Source of the DNA: JBFMFR01 sp040752025
Lineage (GTDB): Bacteria; Chloroflexota; Anaerolineae; Anaerolineales; UBA4823
Length of the DNA stretch: 64,000 nucleotides
Reading direction: 5' to 3'
NCBI GenBank assembly: GCA_040752025.1
Contig: JBFMFR010000038.1
Location: 1 to 64,000 of the forward strand
The position numbers and the translations under genes are program-made. The notes beneath the pieces were generated by a model. The model had not been told where the DNA came from and searched no databases. It was given only the letters and a program-made list of their open reading frames with translations. Below, one piece after another: positions 14,722 to 24,392 of the stretch. The first letter of the stretch is position 1; the number at the start of each line of letters is the position of its first letter.

Positions 14722-15348
14722 TTACCCTGGAAGCCCATCTCGTACAGCTTCCACATCCAACACAAAACCCTCGCGCCCGATCACGCGCACAAGCGTTCCA
14801 TTATGGATTGGCTCCTCACTACGGGCGCTCCACAATTCCCCTGCCACCTGCACTGAGCCGTGCTCGTGCACATCTGTCTTCGCCTCGCCTATCTGGCCCA
14901 TCAAAGCGCCCAGTTCATGTGTGGGGCGGAACGCCCTTGCCTCTAGCGCTTTGCGCCCCACAAACCACAACAAGGCCGCCGAGGCGAGCGAGATTATTCC
15001 CGCCAGGATGGGGTTGACCGCTGGCACCCACCATTGATCACCCCGGAACAGGAACACTGACCCCACTATGAGTGCCAGAATGCTGCTCGCCAGGTAGATC
15101 CATTGTTTGTACCAGCGAATCGCCAGGATCAACAGAACCACCCCCACGAAGAGCAACGCCAATGCCCAGAAATTGATCGGCAGGTTATACATTCCCCAGC
15201 CCGCCAGCACCAGCAGGAACAATGCCCCAATCTCTATTACCCCTGTCCCAGGGGTGATCAGAGCAAAAACCGTCATCAACACACCCGCTGCCAATAGCAG
15301 ATAGGCTACGTTCGGATCGAGAAGGAAATTTAACATTTTCTCCGCCAT
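14722..15348 (-). CDS. NfeD-like membrane protein
   Basis: A 208-residue protein with several hydrophobic segments (about 12-35, 38-72 and 80-130) and a C-terminal OB-fold-like soluble domain (about 140-205; GALMGQIGEAKTDVHEHGSV and GTLVRVIGREGFVLDVE), as in NfeD proteins that work with slipins. The serine protease domain of long NfeD proteins is absent. A second in-frame Met at 15336 is an alternative start. It shares an operon with the slipin gene, and its promoter region is divergent from the NAD synthetase genes. Confidence 0.88.
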   Translation of the reverse strand: MAEKMLNFLLDPNVAYLLLAAGVLMTVFALITPGTGVIEIGALFLLVLAGWGMYNLPINFWALALLFVGVVLLILAIRWYKQWIYLASSILALIVGSVFLFRGDQWWVPAVNPILAGIISLASAALLWFVGRKALEARAFRPTHELGALMGQIGEAKTDVHEHGSVQVAGELWSARSEEPIHNGTLVRVIGREGFVLDVEAVRDGLPG

Positions 15349-15377
15349 TCCAGAGATAGAATTAGTATCCTGCCCTG

Positions 15378-15383
15378 ATTATA
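15378..15383 (-). promoter_or_regulatory. -10 element upstream of the nfeD-slipin operon
   Basis: TATAAT on the minus strand, 29 nt before the start codon. No strong -35 is apparent. Confidence 0.4.
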
Positions 15384-15448
15384 CATCCTCTCTGGGTACA
15401 GGGCAACTTAGATAATCTGTTGTCTCTGCGCATTAGCCTCCAACATGG

Positions 15449-15454
15449 TATCAT
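15449..15454 (+). promoter_or_regulatory. -10-like TATCAT just before the amidohydrolase start
   Basis: TATCAT ends 6 nt before the ATG at 15461 and no ribosome binding site is present, consistent with a leaderless transcript. Confidence 0.3.
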
Positions 15455-15460
15455 TGGCGC

Positions 15461-16327
15461 ATGAAAATCAACCTGGCTCTCGCCCAAATCAACACTTGCC
15501 TGGGTGATGTAGACGCTAACCTGGAGAAGCACCTGGACCTGGCTCGCCAGGCACACGCTGCCAGCGCCGACTTACTGGTTTTCCCTGAACTTTCCCTGAC
15601 CGGCTACGTGTTGCAAGACCTGGCTTCTGCCGTTGCCCATCGCCCCTCTCCCAACGATCCCGTCTTCCGCTTGCTGTTGCAAGCCAGCCAGGATCTCGAC
15701 CTGGTAGTAGGTTTTGTGGATGAAGATAGGCGTCATCGCTTTTTCATCGCAGCTGCATACCTTTCTCAGGGAGAGGTGGTTCACATTCACCATAAAGTTT
15801 ACCTGCCTACCTATGGCTTGTTCGATGAAGGTCGCTTTTTTGCTTGGGGCGATAGCGTGCGCGCCTTTGACACGCGCTTTGGGCGGCTAGGCCTGCTCAT
15901 CTGCGAAGACTTCTGGCATGCATCCCCTCCCTATCTGCTATGGCTGGATGGCGCCGACTTGTTCTTGCTCACTTCGGCCTCACCCGGTCGCGGCCTGCGT
16001 GATGAGGCGCAGCTAGAATCGGCTCGCTGGGTCGAGCATATCAACCGCGCCTACGCCAGCTTGTTTACCGCCTTCGTCGCCCATGCTAACCGCGTCGGTT
16101 ACGAAGACGGCCTGAATTTCTGGGGCGGCTCGACCGTCTTCGACCCCAACGGCGAACTGCTTGCCAAAGGCCCTTATCATCAGGAAGCACTCACCCTGGC
16201 CGAGGTCGACCTGAACCAATTGCACCGCACGCGTGCTCGCCTGCCCTTGCTGCGCGATGAACGCACCGCCCTGGTCATGCGCGAAATGAGCCGCATCTTG
16301 GGCCAGGGTGAGCAAGTTGGCAAATAA
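15461..16327 (+). CDS. Nitrilase-family amidohydrolase (glutaminase partner of NadE)
   Basis: A 288-residue carbon-nitrogen hydrolase. The catalytic triad is visible as Glu43 (FPELSLTGY), Lys112 (HKVYLP) and Cys148 (LLICEDFWH). The CEDFWH motif and the start KINLALAQINTCLGDVDANL match the glutaminase domain that is fused to NAD synthetase in many bacteria. The NadE synthetase gene starts 20 bp downstream, so the two genes together probably form a split glutamine-dependent NAD synthetase. The stand-alone protein could also be a general amidase. Confidence 0.85.
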   Translation: MKINLALAQINTCLGDVDANLEKHLDLARQAHAASADLLVFPELSLTGYVLQDLASAVAHRPSPNDPVFRLLLQASQDLDLVVGFVDEDRRHRFFIAAAYLSQGEVVHIHHKVYLPTYGLFDEGRFFAWGDSVRAFDTRFGRLGLLICEDFWHASPPYLLWLDGADLFLLTSASPGRGLRDEAQLESARWVEHINRAYASLFTAFVAHANRVGYEDGLNFWGGSTVFDPNGELLAKGPYHQEALTLAEVDLNQLHRTRARLPLLRDERTALVMREMSRILGQGEQVGK

Positions 16328-16347
16328 CTCAAACCGGGAGTCTTCCC

Positions 16348-17169
16348 ATGATCGATCTAACCATCAACACCGACTTGGCTCGCACTATCCTGGCTGGCTT
16401 CATTCGAAGTGAGATCAATCGCTCTGGCTTCCACCGCGCCGTGATCAACCTCTCCGGCGGCGTTGACTCGGCTCTATCCTGCTTCCTGGCAGCCGAGGCG
16501 CTGGGAGCGGAGAATGTGCTGGCTATCCGCCTGCCTTATCGCAATTCATCCCCTGACTCATTAGAGCATGCTCAGATGGTTATCGACGCCCTGGGCATGC
16601 AATCGATCACTGTGCCCATCACCGAGATGGTGGATCCGCTAATTAATCGCTTCCCTGAAATGAGCCCCGTGCGGCGCGGCAACATTATGGCTCGCGCCCG
16701 CATGATCGTGCTTTACGATCAATCCGAAGCCTTTGGCGGTCTGGCCGTTGGCACCGGCAACAAAACCGAAATTTTGCTTGGCTACACCACCCTGTACGGC
16801 GACTCGGCCTGCGCCCTAAACCCGCTAGGCGATCTCTACAAAACCCAGGTACGGCAGCTTTCCCGCGCCCTGGGTGTGCCGGATGGCATTGTAGACAAAC
16901 CCCCCTCCGCCGACTTGTGGGTCGGGCAAACCGATGAAGACGAGTTGGGCTTCACCTACGCCGAAGTTGACCAGTTGCTCTATCTGTTGGTTGACCAGCG
17001 TTACAGTCCTGAAGAATGCGTTTCCGCAGGATTTGCGCAGACTTTCGTGCATGCCGTGGTCGAGCGCATCCGCCGCAATCATTTCAAGCGCCTGCCCCCG
17101 CCTATCGCCAAACTCAGCAACCGCACCGTTGGTTACGATTTTCTATATTTGCGCGATTGGGGCACATAG
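16348..17169 (+). CDS. nadE: NAD synthetase (NadE synthetase domain)
   Basis: A 273-residue N-type ATP pyrophosphatase that amidates nicotinic acid adenine dinucleotide to NAD. The P-loop is SGGVDS (36-41); GTGNKTEILLGYTTLYGDSA and KPPSADLWVGQTDEDELG are strongly conserved NadE segments. It lacks an N-terminal glutaminase domain, which is supplied by the gene just upstream. GGGAG lies before the ATG. The next gene, a hybrid kinase, begins 3 bp after the stop. Confidence 0.95.
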   Translation: MIDLTINTDLARTILAGFIRSEINRSGFHRAVINLSGGVDSALSCFLAAEALGAENVLAIRLPYRNSSPDSLEHAQMVIDALGMQSITVPITEMVDPLINRFPEMSPVRRGNIMARARMIVLYDQSEAFGGLAVGTGNKTEILLGYTTLYGDSACALNPLGDLYKTQVRQLSRALGVPDGIVDKPPSADLWVGQTDEDELGFTYAEVDQLLYLLVDQRYSPEECVSAGFAQTFVHAVVERIRRNHFKRLPPPIAKLSNRTVGYDFLYLRDWGT

Positions 17170-17172
17170 GGA

Positions 17173-20100
17173 ATGTTTGCCATCTACCTTACCCCGGCTG
17201 CTATCAGTTACCTGACCCAGTTCAGCCTGGCTTTGCTGATCACGTTCTACTTGGTACAACACAATTGGACCAGCAAGCGTCGATCAACGCGAGATTTCTT
17301 GCTGGTGGGCTTCTTTGCCAGTATCACCCTGTTTTCCCTGCTGCTTTTTTTGGAAGCCTCGTCTTTGCCCACAAATCGACTGCGGGCAGTTTACCTGGAA
17401 AACCCGGTTATGGGCATCAGCCTGGTGTTGCTTACTCAGTTCGCCTACCGCTTCCCGACCTTACAGCCTCGCCAAAAACGGGAAGCGCTCCTGGCACTGG
17501 CCTTCAGCGGCGCTTATGCTCTCTATGAAACCTCGTATGCGGTTTGGCGCTTTGGGCTGCTGGCTCAAGGGCGGGTGGAATACCGCCTGTCGTTCGCTGA
17601 TTACTGGTTGGTAGCAGTAGTAGCGTGGATACCTATTGTATTCTTTCGCCAGGCGCTGCAAAATCGGCAGCAGCGCGCCTGCCGCAACTTTGCCCTAATT
17701 TTCTTGATACCCATCATCCTGGCGTTGATGAATACCTTGTACGCCCATTACTTCATCCCCATGACTGTTTACCACATTGGCATGTCGATGGGCATTCTCT
17801 TCACCATCTTTGCTTTCGTTGTCAACTACCTCAACGCTCTGCCCGAGACCACTTCTTTCCTGGCCAGACTCTCCGGAGCCATCTTGACCAGTTTGTTTGC
17901 CGTGCTGGGTAGCGTGGCCTGGGTGATCATCCCGGCTTACACCGCCCGCTATGCGCCGCACATGCCCGATCAGCGCACACTGCACTTTTCCCCCAACCCG
18001 GGCGGCGGCTACGATGTCACCGAAGCACCTTTTCGCTTCGAAATGGATCTGGGTGAGAAACTACGCCTAACTGATAACAAGCTCTACGCCAGCAAAGCCA
18101 TGCAGTTCGATTTCCCATTTTATGGACAATCGTACAGAACAATCTACATCACCAACGATGGCGCTCTCAGCATGGGGGAGGATCTGCATTTCCCAAATTT
18201 GCAATACAACTTCGGCCAGGCGCCGGCTATCTTCCCAGTATTCATCGATCTCTATCCTGAAATCAGCCAGGGCGGATTGTTCGCTCGCCAGGAGTCTGAT
18301 CGCCTGATCATTACCTGCGACCGCATGCGCGCTTTTTACCAACAAAATGCCGTATTCACCTATCAGGTGGTGCTCTACAGCAGTGGCGTTTTCGAAATTA
18401 CTTACAATGGGTTACCCGAAAGCTTATCTTACCGGCCCAATGATCGCCCGGAGGCAGCCGTTTGGATGCTGGGCGCCACGCCGGGCAACTCGCGCCCGGA
18501 TTACCAGCGCGTCGATCTGAATCAACTGCCCATCCAAAGCGGACCACAGGGCTTGATCCAGGATGAGAACGCTGCCTTCCGCCGTTACCTGCATGCCTAT
18601 CTCCTGCCCTTGGCCTACTTGATCCTTGGCAGCAGCCTGGCATTCTTGATTGGCTTTCCATACCTGTTGACGGTTAGTTTGCTGCAGCCACTCAATGCTC
18701 TACTGGGCGGTGTGCAGAAGATGAATACTGGCGAGCGGCCCATGTCCGTGCCGGTCATCTTCAACGACGAAATCGGTTTCCTGACGCACACTTTCAACAG
18801 AATGAGTTCCGAAATCGACGATCTGGTTGCCGGCCTGGAATCGCGTGTGGCCGAGCGCACTGCCGAATTGACTACAGCCAATGCTCAGTTGAGGATCCTT
18901 TCAGTTGCTGTAGAGCAGAGTCCAAATGGAATTGTTATCACCGACACGGAAGCCCGCGTCCAATACGCAAATCCTGCCTTCACACATTTTACCGGCTATT
19001 CTTTTGAGGAGGTGCGCGGCCAGACACTGCAAATGCTAAACTCAGATCAAACCTCGCCCGAAATTTTCGAGCAACTCTGGCAAACGCTTCTGGCCGGAGA
19101 GACCTGGCGCGGCGAATTTGCCAACCGCCGTAAAGATGGTGAAATCTACTGGGAATACAATATCATTGCCCCGATTTACGATGAGCTTGGCCAGGCCACG
19201 CATTACCTGGCTGTCAAAGAGGATGTTACCAAACGACAACAAATGGAAGAAGATTTGCTAAGAGCCAAGTATATCGCCGAGGCAGCCAACCGCGCCAAAA
19301 GCGTCTTCCTGGCAAACATGAGCCACGAGCTGCGCACCCCTCTGAACGCCATCCTTGGCTTTACTGAGCTTATGGGGCACAGTCCCAATCTGACTCCCGA
19401 GCAAAATCGCCAACTGGCAATCATCAACCGCAGTGGCGAGCATCTCCTCGCCTTGATCAACAGCATCCTGGAGCTATCCAAGATCGAAGCCGGGCGGATG
19501 GAGTTACAACTTCAACCCGTTGACCTGTATAGTCTGCTCCTGGAGTTGCAAGAAATGTATCAACTGCGCGCTGAGCACAAAGGTCTTACTCTGCGCATTG
19601 AACGCTCTCCAGATCTGCCACAACACGTTCGCGCAGATCACAGCAAGTTGCGCCAGGTGTTGCTCAACCTGCTGAGTAATGCAGTCAAATTTACGCGCTC
19701 AGGTGGAGTTGTTCTGCGCGCTGGAATCACCTCCCCAGATCAAAATAATCTAGAAGGTAATACTATGCTCGTCCATTTTGCCATCCAGGATACAGGTGTA
19801 GGTATCGCTGCCGAAGAGTTGCCAGGACTGTTTACACCCTTTACACAAACAGAAAGCGGCAAACGCTCGCAGCAAGGCACAGGCCTGGGATTAGCGATCA
19901 GCCGCCAATATGTGGAATTGATGGGAGGGCAGATCGCCGCCAGTAGCCAGCTTGGCGTGGGCTCAACCTTCGCTTTTGACATTCCGGTGACTGTATTAGA
20001 TGCCATCGAGGAAGTCGCGCCTGATCGACGTGTGGTGGCAATTGAACCAGGACAGCCCTCATTCCGCATCTTGATTGCAGAAGATGTAGACACCATCCGT

Positions 20101-20664
20101 TTGCTCCTCAGTAGCCTCTTGCAACCCTTGGGGTTCGCCGTACGTCAGGCAGCCAACGGGCAAGAAGCCCTGGCTATCTGGGATGAATGGCAGCCGGACC
20201 TCATCTTCATGGATATACGTATGCCTATCCTTGACGGTTATGGAGCCATAAAGCAAATCAAATCGGATCCCAGAGGATCACAAACGGTCATCGTCGCACT
20301 CACCTCCAGCGCCTTTGCCGAAGATCGATCTACCATCCTTGCTCAGGGTTGCAATGAATTCATTCGCAAGCCCTTCCGGCAGCGAGAAATTTTCGATGTA
20401 CTGCACAAATGCCTGGGAGTATGCTTCGTGTACGAAGCTGAACTACAGCAGGCAGTTCATAAATCTGAGCCTGGTAGTCTCGATACCTCGCTTTTGCCTG
20501 AGGCATGGAAAACGCGTTTGCTTCACGCTGTAGATATTGGGGACTTTCAATTGATCCGAGAGTTGATTGGCGAGATAGAAATCGCCTTGCCAACGCTTGC
20601 CCAGGAGCTAACCATGGCGCTGAACAATTTCAACTACGCCCGCATACGCGCACTTATTCGCTAA
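17173..20664 (+). CDS. Hybrid sensor histidine kinase with extracellular beta domain
   Basis: A 1163-residue membrane kinase. Residues 1-265 hold about seven to eight membrane segments. An external domain (about 275-475) contains FDFPFYGQSYRTIYITNDG, similar to nidogen-type beta folds. A further membrane segment (about 480-505), a HAMP-like linker, a PAS domain (about 577-690), HisKA (MSHELRTP, His718), HATPase (LRQVLLNLLSNAVKFT, GTGLGLAIS) and a receiver domain (Asp1014 in FMDIRMP) follow. The last 80 residues are helical and could be a histidine phosphotransfer-like remnant, but no phosphorylatable His motif is evident. It starts 3 bp after nadE and precedes a second kinase-receiver gene. 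Confidence 0.93.
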   Translation: MFAIYLTPAAISYLTQFSLALLITFYLVQHNWTSKRRSTRDFLLVGFFASITLFSLLLFLEASSLPTNRLRAVYLENPVMGISLVLLTQFAYRFPTLQPRQKREALLALAFSGAYALYETSYAVWRFGLLAQGRVEYRLSFADYWLVAVVAWIPIVFFRQALQNRQQRACRNFALIFLIPIILALMNTLYAHYFIPMTVYHIGMSMGILFTIFAFVVNYLNALPETTSFLARLSGAILTSLFAVLGSVAWVIIPAYTARYAPHMPDQRTLHFSPNPGGGYDVTEAPFRFEMDLGEKLRLTDNKLYASKAMQFDFPFYGQSYRTIYITNDGALSMGEDLHFPNLQYNFGQAPAIFPVFIDLYPEISQGGLFARQESDRLIITCDRMRAFYQQNAVFTYQVVLYSSGVFEITYNGLPESLSYRPNDRPEAAVWMLGATPGNSRPDYQRVDLNQLPIQSGPQGLIQDENAAFRRYLHAYLLPLAYLILGSSLAFLIGFPYLLTVSLLQPLNALLGGVQKMNTGERPMSVPVIFNDEIGFLTHTFNRMSSEIDDLVAGLESRVAERTAELTTANAQLRILSVAVEQSPNGIVITDTEARVQYANPAFTHFTGYSFEEVRGQTLQMLNSDQTSPEIFEQLWQTLLAGETWRGEFANRRKDGEIYWEYNIIAPIYDELGQATHYLAVKEDVTKRQQMEEDLLRAKYIAEAANRAKSVFLANMSHELRTPLNAILGFTELMGHSPNLTPEQNRQLAIINRSGEHLLALINSILELSKIEAGRMELQLQPVDLYSLLLELQEMYQLRAEHKGLTLRIERSPDLPQHVRADHSKLRQVLLNLLSNAVKFTRSGGVVLRAGITSPDQNNLEGNTMLVHFAIQDTGVGIAAEELPGLFTPFTQTESGKRSQQGTGLGLAISRQYVELMGGQIAASSQLGVGSTFAFDIPVTVLDAIEEVAPDRRVVAIEPGQPSFRILIAEDVDTIRLLLSSLLQPLGFAVRQAANGQEALAIWDEWQPDLIFMDIRMPILDGYGAIKQIKSDPRGSQTVIVALTSSAFAEDRSTILAQGCNEFIRKPFRQREIFDVLHKCLGVCFVYEAELQQAVHKSEPGSLDTSLLPEAWKTRLLHAVDIGDFQLIRELIGEIEIALPTLAQELTMALNNFNYARIRALIR

Positions 20665-20727
20665 CAAGAGCTATTTGAAAGACCGTATGCACTCACACTT
20701 TGCCGAATTTCTTGCTTAGGCCAAAAC

Positions 20728-21894
20728 ATGATCGAGTATTCACAAACCGAAGTACAACAAGCAGCGCCCAAAGCCAGTATTATGATTGTCGATGACAATC
20801 CCAATAATCTCCGCCTGCTGGCCGAGTTTCTAGGTCAGGAATTCAAAGTACGCCTTTTTACCAGTGGGGCTCAAGCGCTCGAATCAGCCTTCTCTTTACC
20901 ACCCGATTTGATCCTGCTCGATATCATGATGCCTGAGGTAAGCGGGTATGAACTAACCGCAAAGTTGAAAAAGGATGATCGCACCTGCGAGGTACCGATC
21001 ATTTTCATCAGCGCCCTGGATGATATAAACAGCAAAATACAGGCTTTTTCAGCCGGCGGCGTCGACTTTATCACCAAGCCTTTCCGCGAGCTCGAAGTCC
21101 TGGCTCGCATACGCACCCACCTGGCTTTGCGCAACCTGCATCGCCAGCTTCGGAATGCCAATGTCAGGCTGGCCCTGCAACTCGAAGAATTACAGGCTCG
21201 CAACCAGGAACTGGACGCCTTCGCTCACACAGTTGCCCACGATTTGAAAAATCCGCTCAGCATCATTATCCTCGCCGCGCACTTACTGGAAGATGGCTAC
21301 ACATCCATGCCCCATGAAGATATTCAGCGTGATCTGCGCGCCATTGCAGGTACCGGGGAAAAGATGAACCGCTCGCTTGAAGGTTTGATCCTTCTGGCTG
21401 GGTTGCGCAAACAAAGTGTAGAACCGCGCCCACTAGATATGCGAAGCATCGTATCTGAAGCTTTACAGAGCCTGGCGCTCCTCAAGCAACAATTTCACGC
21501 CGAAATTATCGTGCCCGCCAACTGGCCAAGCGCTCTGGGATATGCTCCGTGGCTAGAAGAAGTCTGGGTAAACTATATCAGCAACGCCATAAAATATGGC
21601 GGCAATCCTGAAAAAGGCATTTCGCCGCTCATCGAATTAGGTTTCGATGAGGCAGTTATTTCCCCAGCAGGCCACATTCGCTTTTGGGTGCACGATAACG
21701 GCTCCGGCCTATCACTGGAACAGCAACAGCAACTGTTTACACCCTTTGAACGGCTTCACAACCTGCGCGCCAAGGGCCATGGCCTGGGTCTATCCATTGT
21801 AAGGCGCATCATCGAGAAGCTGGGAGGGCAAGTCGGCCTGGAAAGCGCCCCGGGACAGGGCAGCCTGTTTTACTTCACGCTGCCCCATTCTTGA
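20728..21894 (+). CDS. Response regulator-histidine kinase hybrid (REC-HisKA-HATPase)
   Basis: A 388-residue soluble protein. It has an N-terminal receiver domain (phosphoacceptor Asp65 in LLDIMMPEV, conserved Lys in ITKPF), a short coiled linker, HisKA (AHDLKNPLS, His171) and a HATPase domain ending GHGLGLSIVRRIIEKLGG. With no membrane segment it probably receives phosphate from another kinase, plausibly the hybrid kinase encoded 64 bp upstream, whose receiver lacks an obvious output domain. No DNA-binding output is seen. Confidence 0.92.
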   Translation: MIEYSQTEVQQAAPKASIMIVDDNPNNLRLLAEFLGQEFKVRLFTSGAQALESAFSLPPDLILLDIMMPEVSGYELTAKLKKDDRTCEVPIIFISALDDINSKIQAFSAGGVDFITKPFRELEVLARIRTHLALRNLHRQLRNANVRLALQLEELQARNQELDAFAHTVAHDLKNPLSIIILAAHLLEDGYTSMPHEDIQRDLRAIAGTGEKMNRSLEGLILLAGLRKQSVEPRPLDMRSIVSEALQSLALLKQQFHAEIIVPANWPSALGYAPWLEEVWVNYISNAIKYGGNPEKGISPLIELGFDEAVISPAGHIRFWVHDNGSGLSLEQQQQLFTPFERLHNLRAKGHGLGLSIVRRIIEKLGGQVGLESAPGQGSLFYFTLPHS

Positions 21895-21962
21895 TGATTT
21901 GCCCATAATATCCACTCCGAATGGTAAAACATAATATCTCGAAACTTTTTGAGGAGATGCAT

Positions 21963-23468
21963 ATGAACGACAAACTACTAGAATTGAAGGAACGCCTGCT
22001 CGAGATCAACGACCTGGACATGTCCGCCGCTGTGCTCAATTGGGACCAATCCACCTATATGCCACGCGGTGGCGCCGCAGCGCGCGCCCGCCAATCTGCC
22101 ACCCTGGGGCGCCTGTCTCACGAAAAGTTCACTGACCCGGCTATCGGCAAGCTGCTCGATGAACTCGAACCCTACGTTGAAAGCCTGGCGTACGATTCAG
22201 ACGAGGCCAGCCTGGTGCGCCTTGTTCGCCGCCAATATGAGCGTGCCACCAAAGTGCCCTCAGAATTCATGAGCCAGTTGATGGGACACATGGCCGAGTC
22301 CTACCAGGCTTGGAGCCAGGCCCGCCCGGAGAACAATTTCGCCACCGTACAACCTATGCTCGAAAAAACACTGGATCTGAGCCGCCAATTGGCCGAATTC
22401 TTTCCTGGTTACGAACACATCGCCGATCCACTCATCGATTTCGCCGATTATGGCATGAAGGCTGCCACCATCCAGGCCCTTTTTGCAGACTTGCGCGCCG
22501 AGTTAGTGCCCATTGCTCAGGCAATCATCGCCCAACCGCCAGTCGATGATACCTGCCTGCGGCGGCATTTCCCCGAAAATGACCAGTTGGCTTTCTCGAC
22601 CGAGGTGATCAAACGCCTGGGCTATGATTTCGAGCGCGGCCGCATCGATCGCACCCCTCATCCCTTCACTACCAAGTTCTCCTTAGGAGATGTACGTATC
22701 ACTGTGCGCTTCAAGGAAAACTTCCTGGGCGAGTGCCTGTTCAGCGCCATCCACGAGGCCGGTCACGCCATGTACGAGCAGGGTATCCGCATGGACCTGG
22801 AAGGCACTCCGCTGGCAGGCGGCACCTCTGCTAGTGTTCACGAAAGCCAGTCGCGCCTGTGGGAGAACGTGGTCGGTCGCAGCCGCGGCTTCTGGGAGTT
22901 CTTCTACCCGCGCTTGCAAGAGATCTTCCCAGCCCAGTTGAGTACAACCCCACTGGACGAATTCCATCGTGCCATCAACAAAGTCGAACGTTCGCTCATC
23001 CGCACTGATGCCGACGAAGTCACTTACAATCTGCACGTGATGCTGCGCTTCGATTTCGAACTGGCCCTGCTGGAAGGCCGTCTGGCTGTGCGCGATCTAC
23101 CCGAAGCCTGGCGAGCGCGCTTCAAGGCTGACCTGGGCATCACCCCTCCCGATGATCGCGACGGCGTCTTGCAAGATGTGCACTGGTATGGCGGCATTAT
23201 CGGCGGTGCATTCCAAGGCTACACCCTCGGCAACGTGCTCGGCGCGCAGTTCTTCGATGCCGCCTTGCAAGCTCATCCGGATATCCCCGCCCAAATCCGC
23301 CAGGGCAAGTTCGACACCCTGCATACCTGGCTCAAAGAGAATATCTACCAGCATGGTAGCAAGCTCACTGCCGCCGAATTGGTCGAACGCGTCACGGGTG
23401 GGCCAATCCGCATCCAGCCCTATATCCATTACTTGCGCACCAAGTATAGTGAACTTTACCGGCTCTAA
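21963..23468 (+). CDS. M32 family metallocarboxypeptidase (carboxypeptidase Taq type)
   Basis: A 501-residue cytoplasmic zinc carboxypeptidase. The metal motif HEAGH (264-268) is clear; other family signatures are GTSASVHESQSRLWENVVGR and the long helical fold beginning LLELKERLLEINDL. The ATG at 21963 is preferred over 21921 because GAGGAG lies 6-7 nt upstream and the family begins there. It removes C-terminal residues from peptides. The next gene starts 4 bp after the stop. Confidence 0.93.
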   Translation: MNDKLLELKERLLEINDLDMSAAVLNWDQSTYMPRGGAAARARQSATLGRLSHEKFTDPAIGKLLDELEPYVESLAYDSDEASLVRLVRRQYERATKVPSEFMSQLMGHMAESYQAWSQARPENNFATVQPMLEKTLDLSRQLAEFFPGYEHIADPLIDFADYGMKAATIQALFADLRAELVPIAQAIIAQPPVDDTCLRRHFPENDQLAFSTEVIKRLGYDFERGRIDRTPHPFTTKFSLGDVRITVRFKENFLGECLFSAIHEAGHAMYEQGIRMDLEGTPLAGGTSASVHESQSRLWENVVGRSRGFWEFFYPRLQEIFPAQLSTTPLDEFHRAINKVERSLIRTDADEVTYNLHVMLRFDFELALLEGRLAVRDLPEAWRARFKADLGITPPDDRDGVLQDVHWYGGIIGGAFQGYTLGNVLGAQFFDAALQAHPDIPAQIRQGKFDTLHTWLKENIYQHGSKLTAAELVERVTGGPIRIQPYIHYLRTKYSELYRL

Positions 23469-23472
23469 TCTT

Positions 23473-24348
23473 ATGAGAATCGGCGTCGTTTTCCCTCAAA
23501 CTGAGTTCCCCGGCGATCCATCCGCCATCCGTGACTATGCCCAAACCGCCGAAGAACTGGGCTTCTCTCACATATTGGCCTACGATCACGTTCTGGGAGC
23601 AAACCCCAACCGGGCTGGCGGTTGGAACGGGCCTTATACGTACCGGCACTCCTTCCAGGAGCCGCTAGTACTGTTCAGCTTCATAGCTGCTCTCACACAC
23701 AAACTGGAATTTACCACTGGCGTAATCATCTTGCCCCAACGCCAGGCGGCCCTGTTTGCTAAGCAGACCGCGACCCTGGATCTGCTTAGCGGCGGGCGAC
23801 TGAGACTGGGAATTGGCCTGGGATGGAATGAAGTTGAATATGTTGCGCAGAACGAAAACTTCACCAACCGTGGGCGGCGCATCGAAGAACAGGTGCACGT
23901 ACTGCGCCAGTTGTGGACCCAGCCCCTGGTTGACTTCCACGGCCGCTGGCACAATATCCCCGATGCCGGCATCAACCCATTGCCACAGCAACGCCCCATT
24001 CCGATCTGGTTCGGTGGCAACGCCGAGCCCGCCTTGCGCCGCGCCGCCGCCCTCGGCGACGGCTGGATGCCTGGTTTCCATACTGCCAGCGAAGCCAGAT
24101 CAGCCCTGGATCTTATCGAACAATGCCTGGCTGAGGCCGGTCGCAGCCGAGACTCCTTCGGTATCGAGCCGCGCCTGTCTTATGGTCAGGGAAATCCAGA
24201 TAGCTTGATAGAGATCATCGATGGTTGGCAGGCTGCCGGGACCACCCATCTTTCCCTGAACACCATGGGCAGCGGTTTCGATACCCCTGAAAAGCACATC
24301 CGGGCCATCCAAACCTTCGCCCAGGCAGTGGGTCTTGTAGAGACATAA
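23473..24348 (+). CDS. Luciferase-like (LLM) F420-type oxidoreductase
   Basis: A 291-residue TIM-barrel flavin/F420-dependent oxidoreductase of the TIGR03619-like group. It begins MRIGVVFPQTEFPGDPSAIR and contains FTTGVIILPQRQAALFAKQ, LSGGRLRLGIGLGWNEVEY and PIPIWFGGNAEPALRRAA, all characteristic of the LLM superfamily. The open frame extends upstream to 23152, but that part overlaps the M32 gene; the ATG at 23473 gives normal length. Coenzyme F420 use is inferred from the subgroup. Confidence 0.88.
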   Translation: MRIGVVFPQTEFPGDPSAIRDYAQTAEELGFSHILAYDHVLGANPNRAGGWNGPYTYRHSFQEPLVLFSFIAALTHKLEFTTGVIILPQRQAALFAKQTATLDLLSGGRLRLGIGLGWNEVEYVAQNENFTNRGRRIEEQVHVLRQLWTQPLVDFHGRWHNIPDAGINPLPQQRPIPIWFGGNAEPALRRAAALGDGWMPGFHTASEARSALDLIEQCLAEAGRSRDSFGIEPRLSYGQGNPDSLIEIIDGWQAAGTTHLSLNTMGSGFDTPEKHIRAIQTFAQAVGLVET

Positions 24349-24392
24349 TTCTATAACTGAGTATCTTCAATTGATTTGAAAAGGAGCGTGCC

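Noticed and set aside
17173..21894. Possible diversity-generating or phage-related system near the kinases
   Set aside because: No reverse transcriptase, variable repeat, integrase or phage gene is present.
23152..23472. Upstream extension of the LLM oxidoreductase frame
   Set aside because: It overlaps the M32 carboxypeptidase gene in another frame and lacks family similarity; the Met at 23473 is the start.
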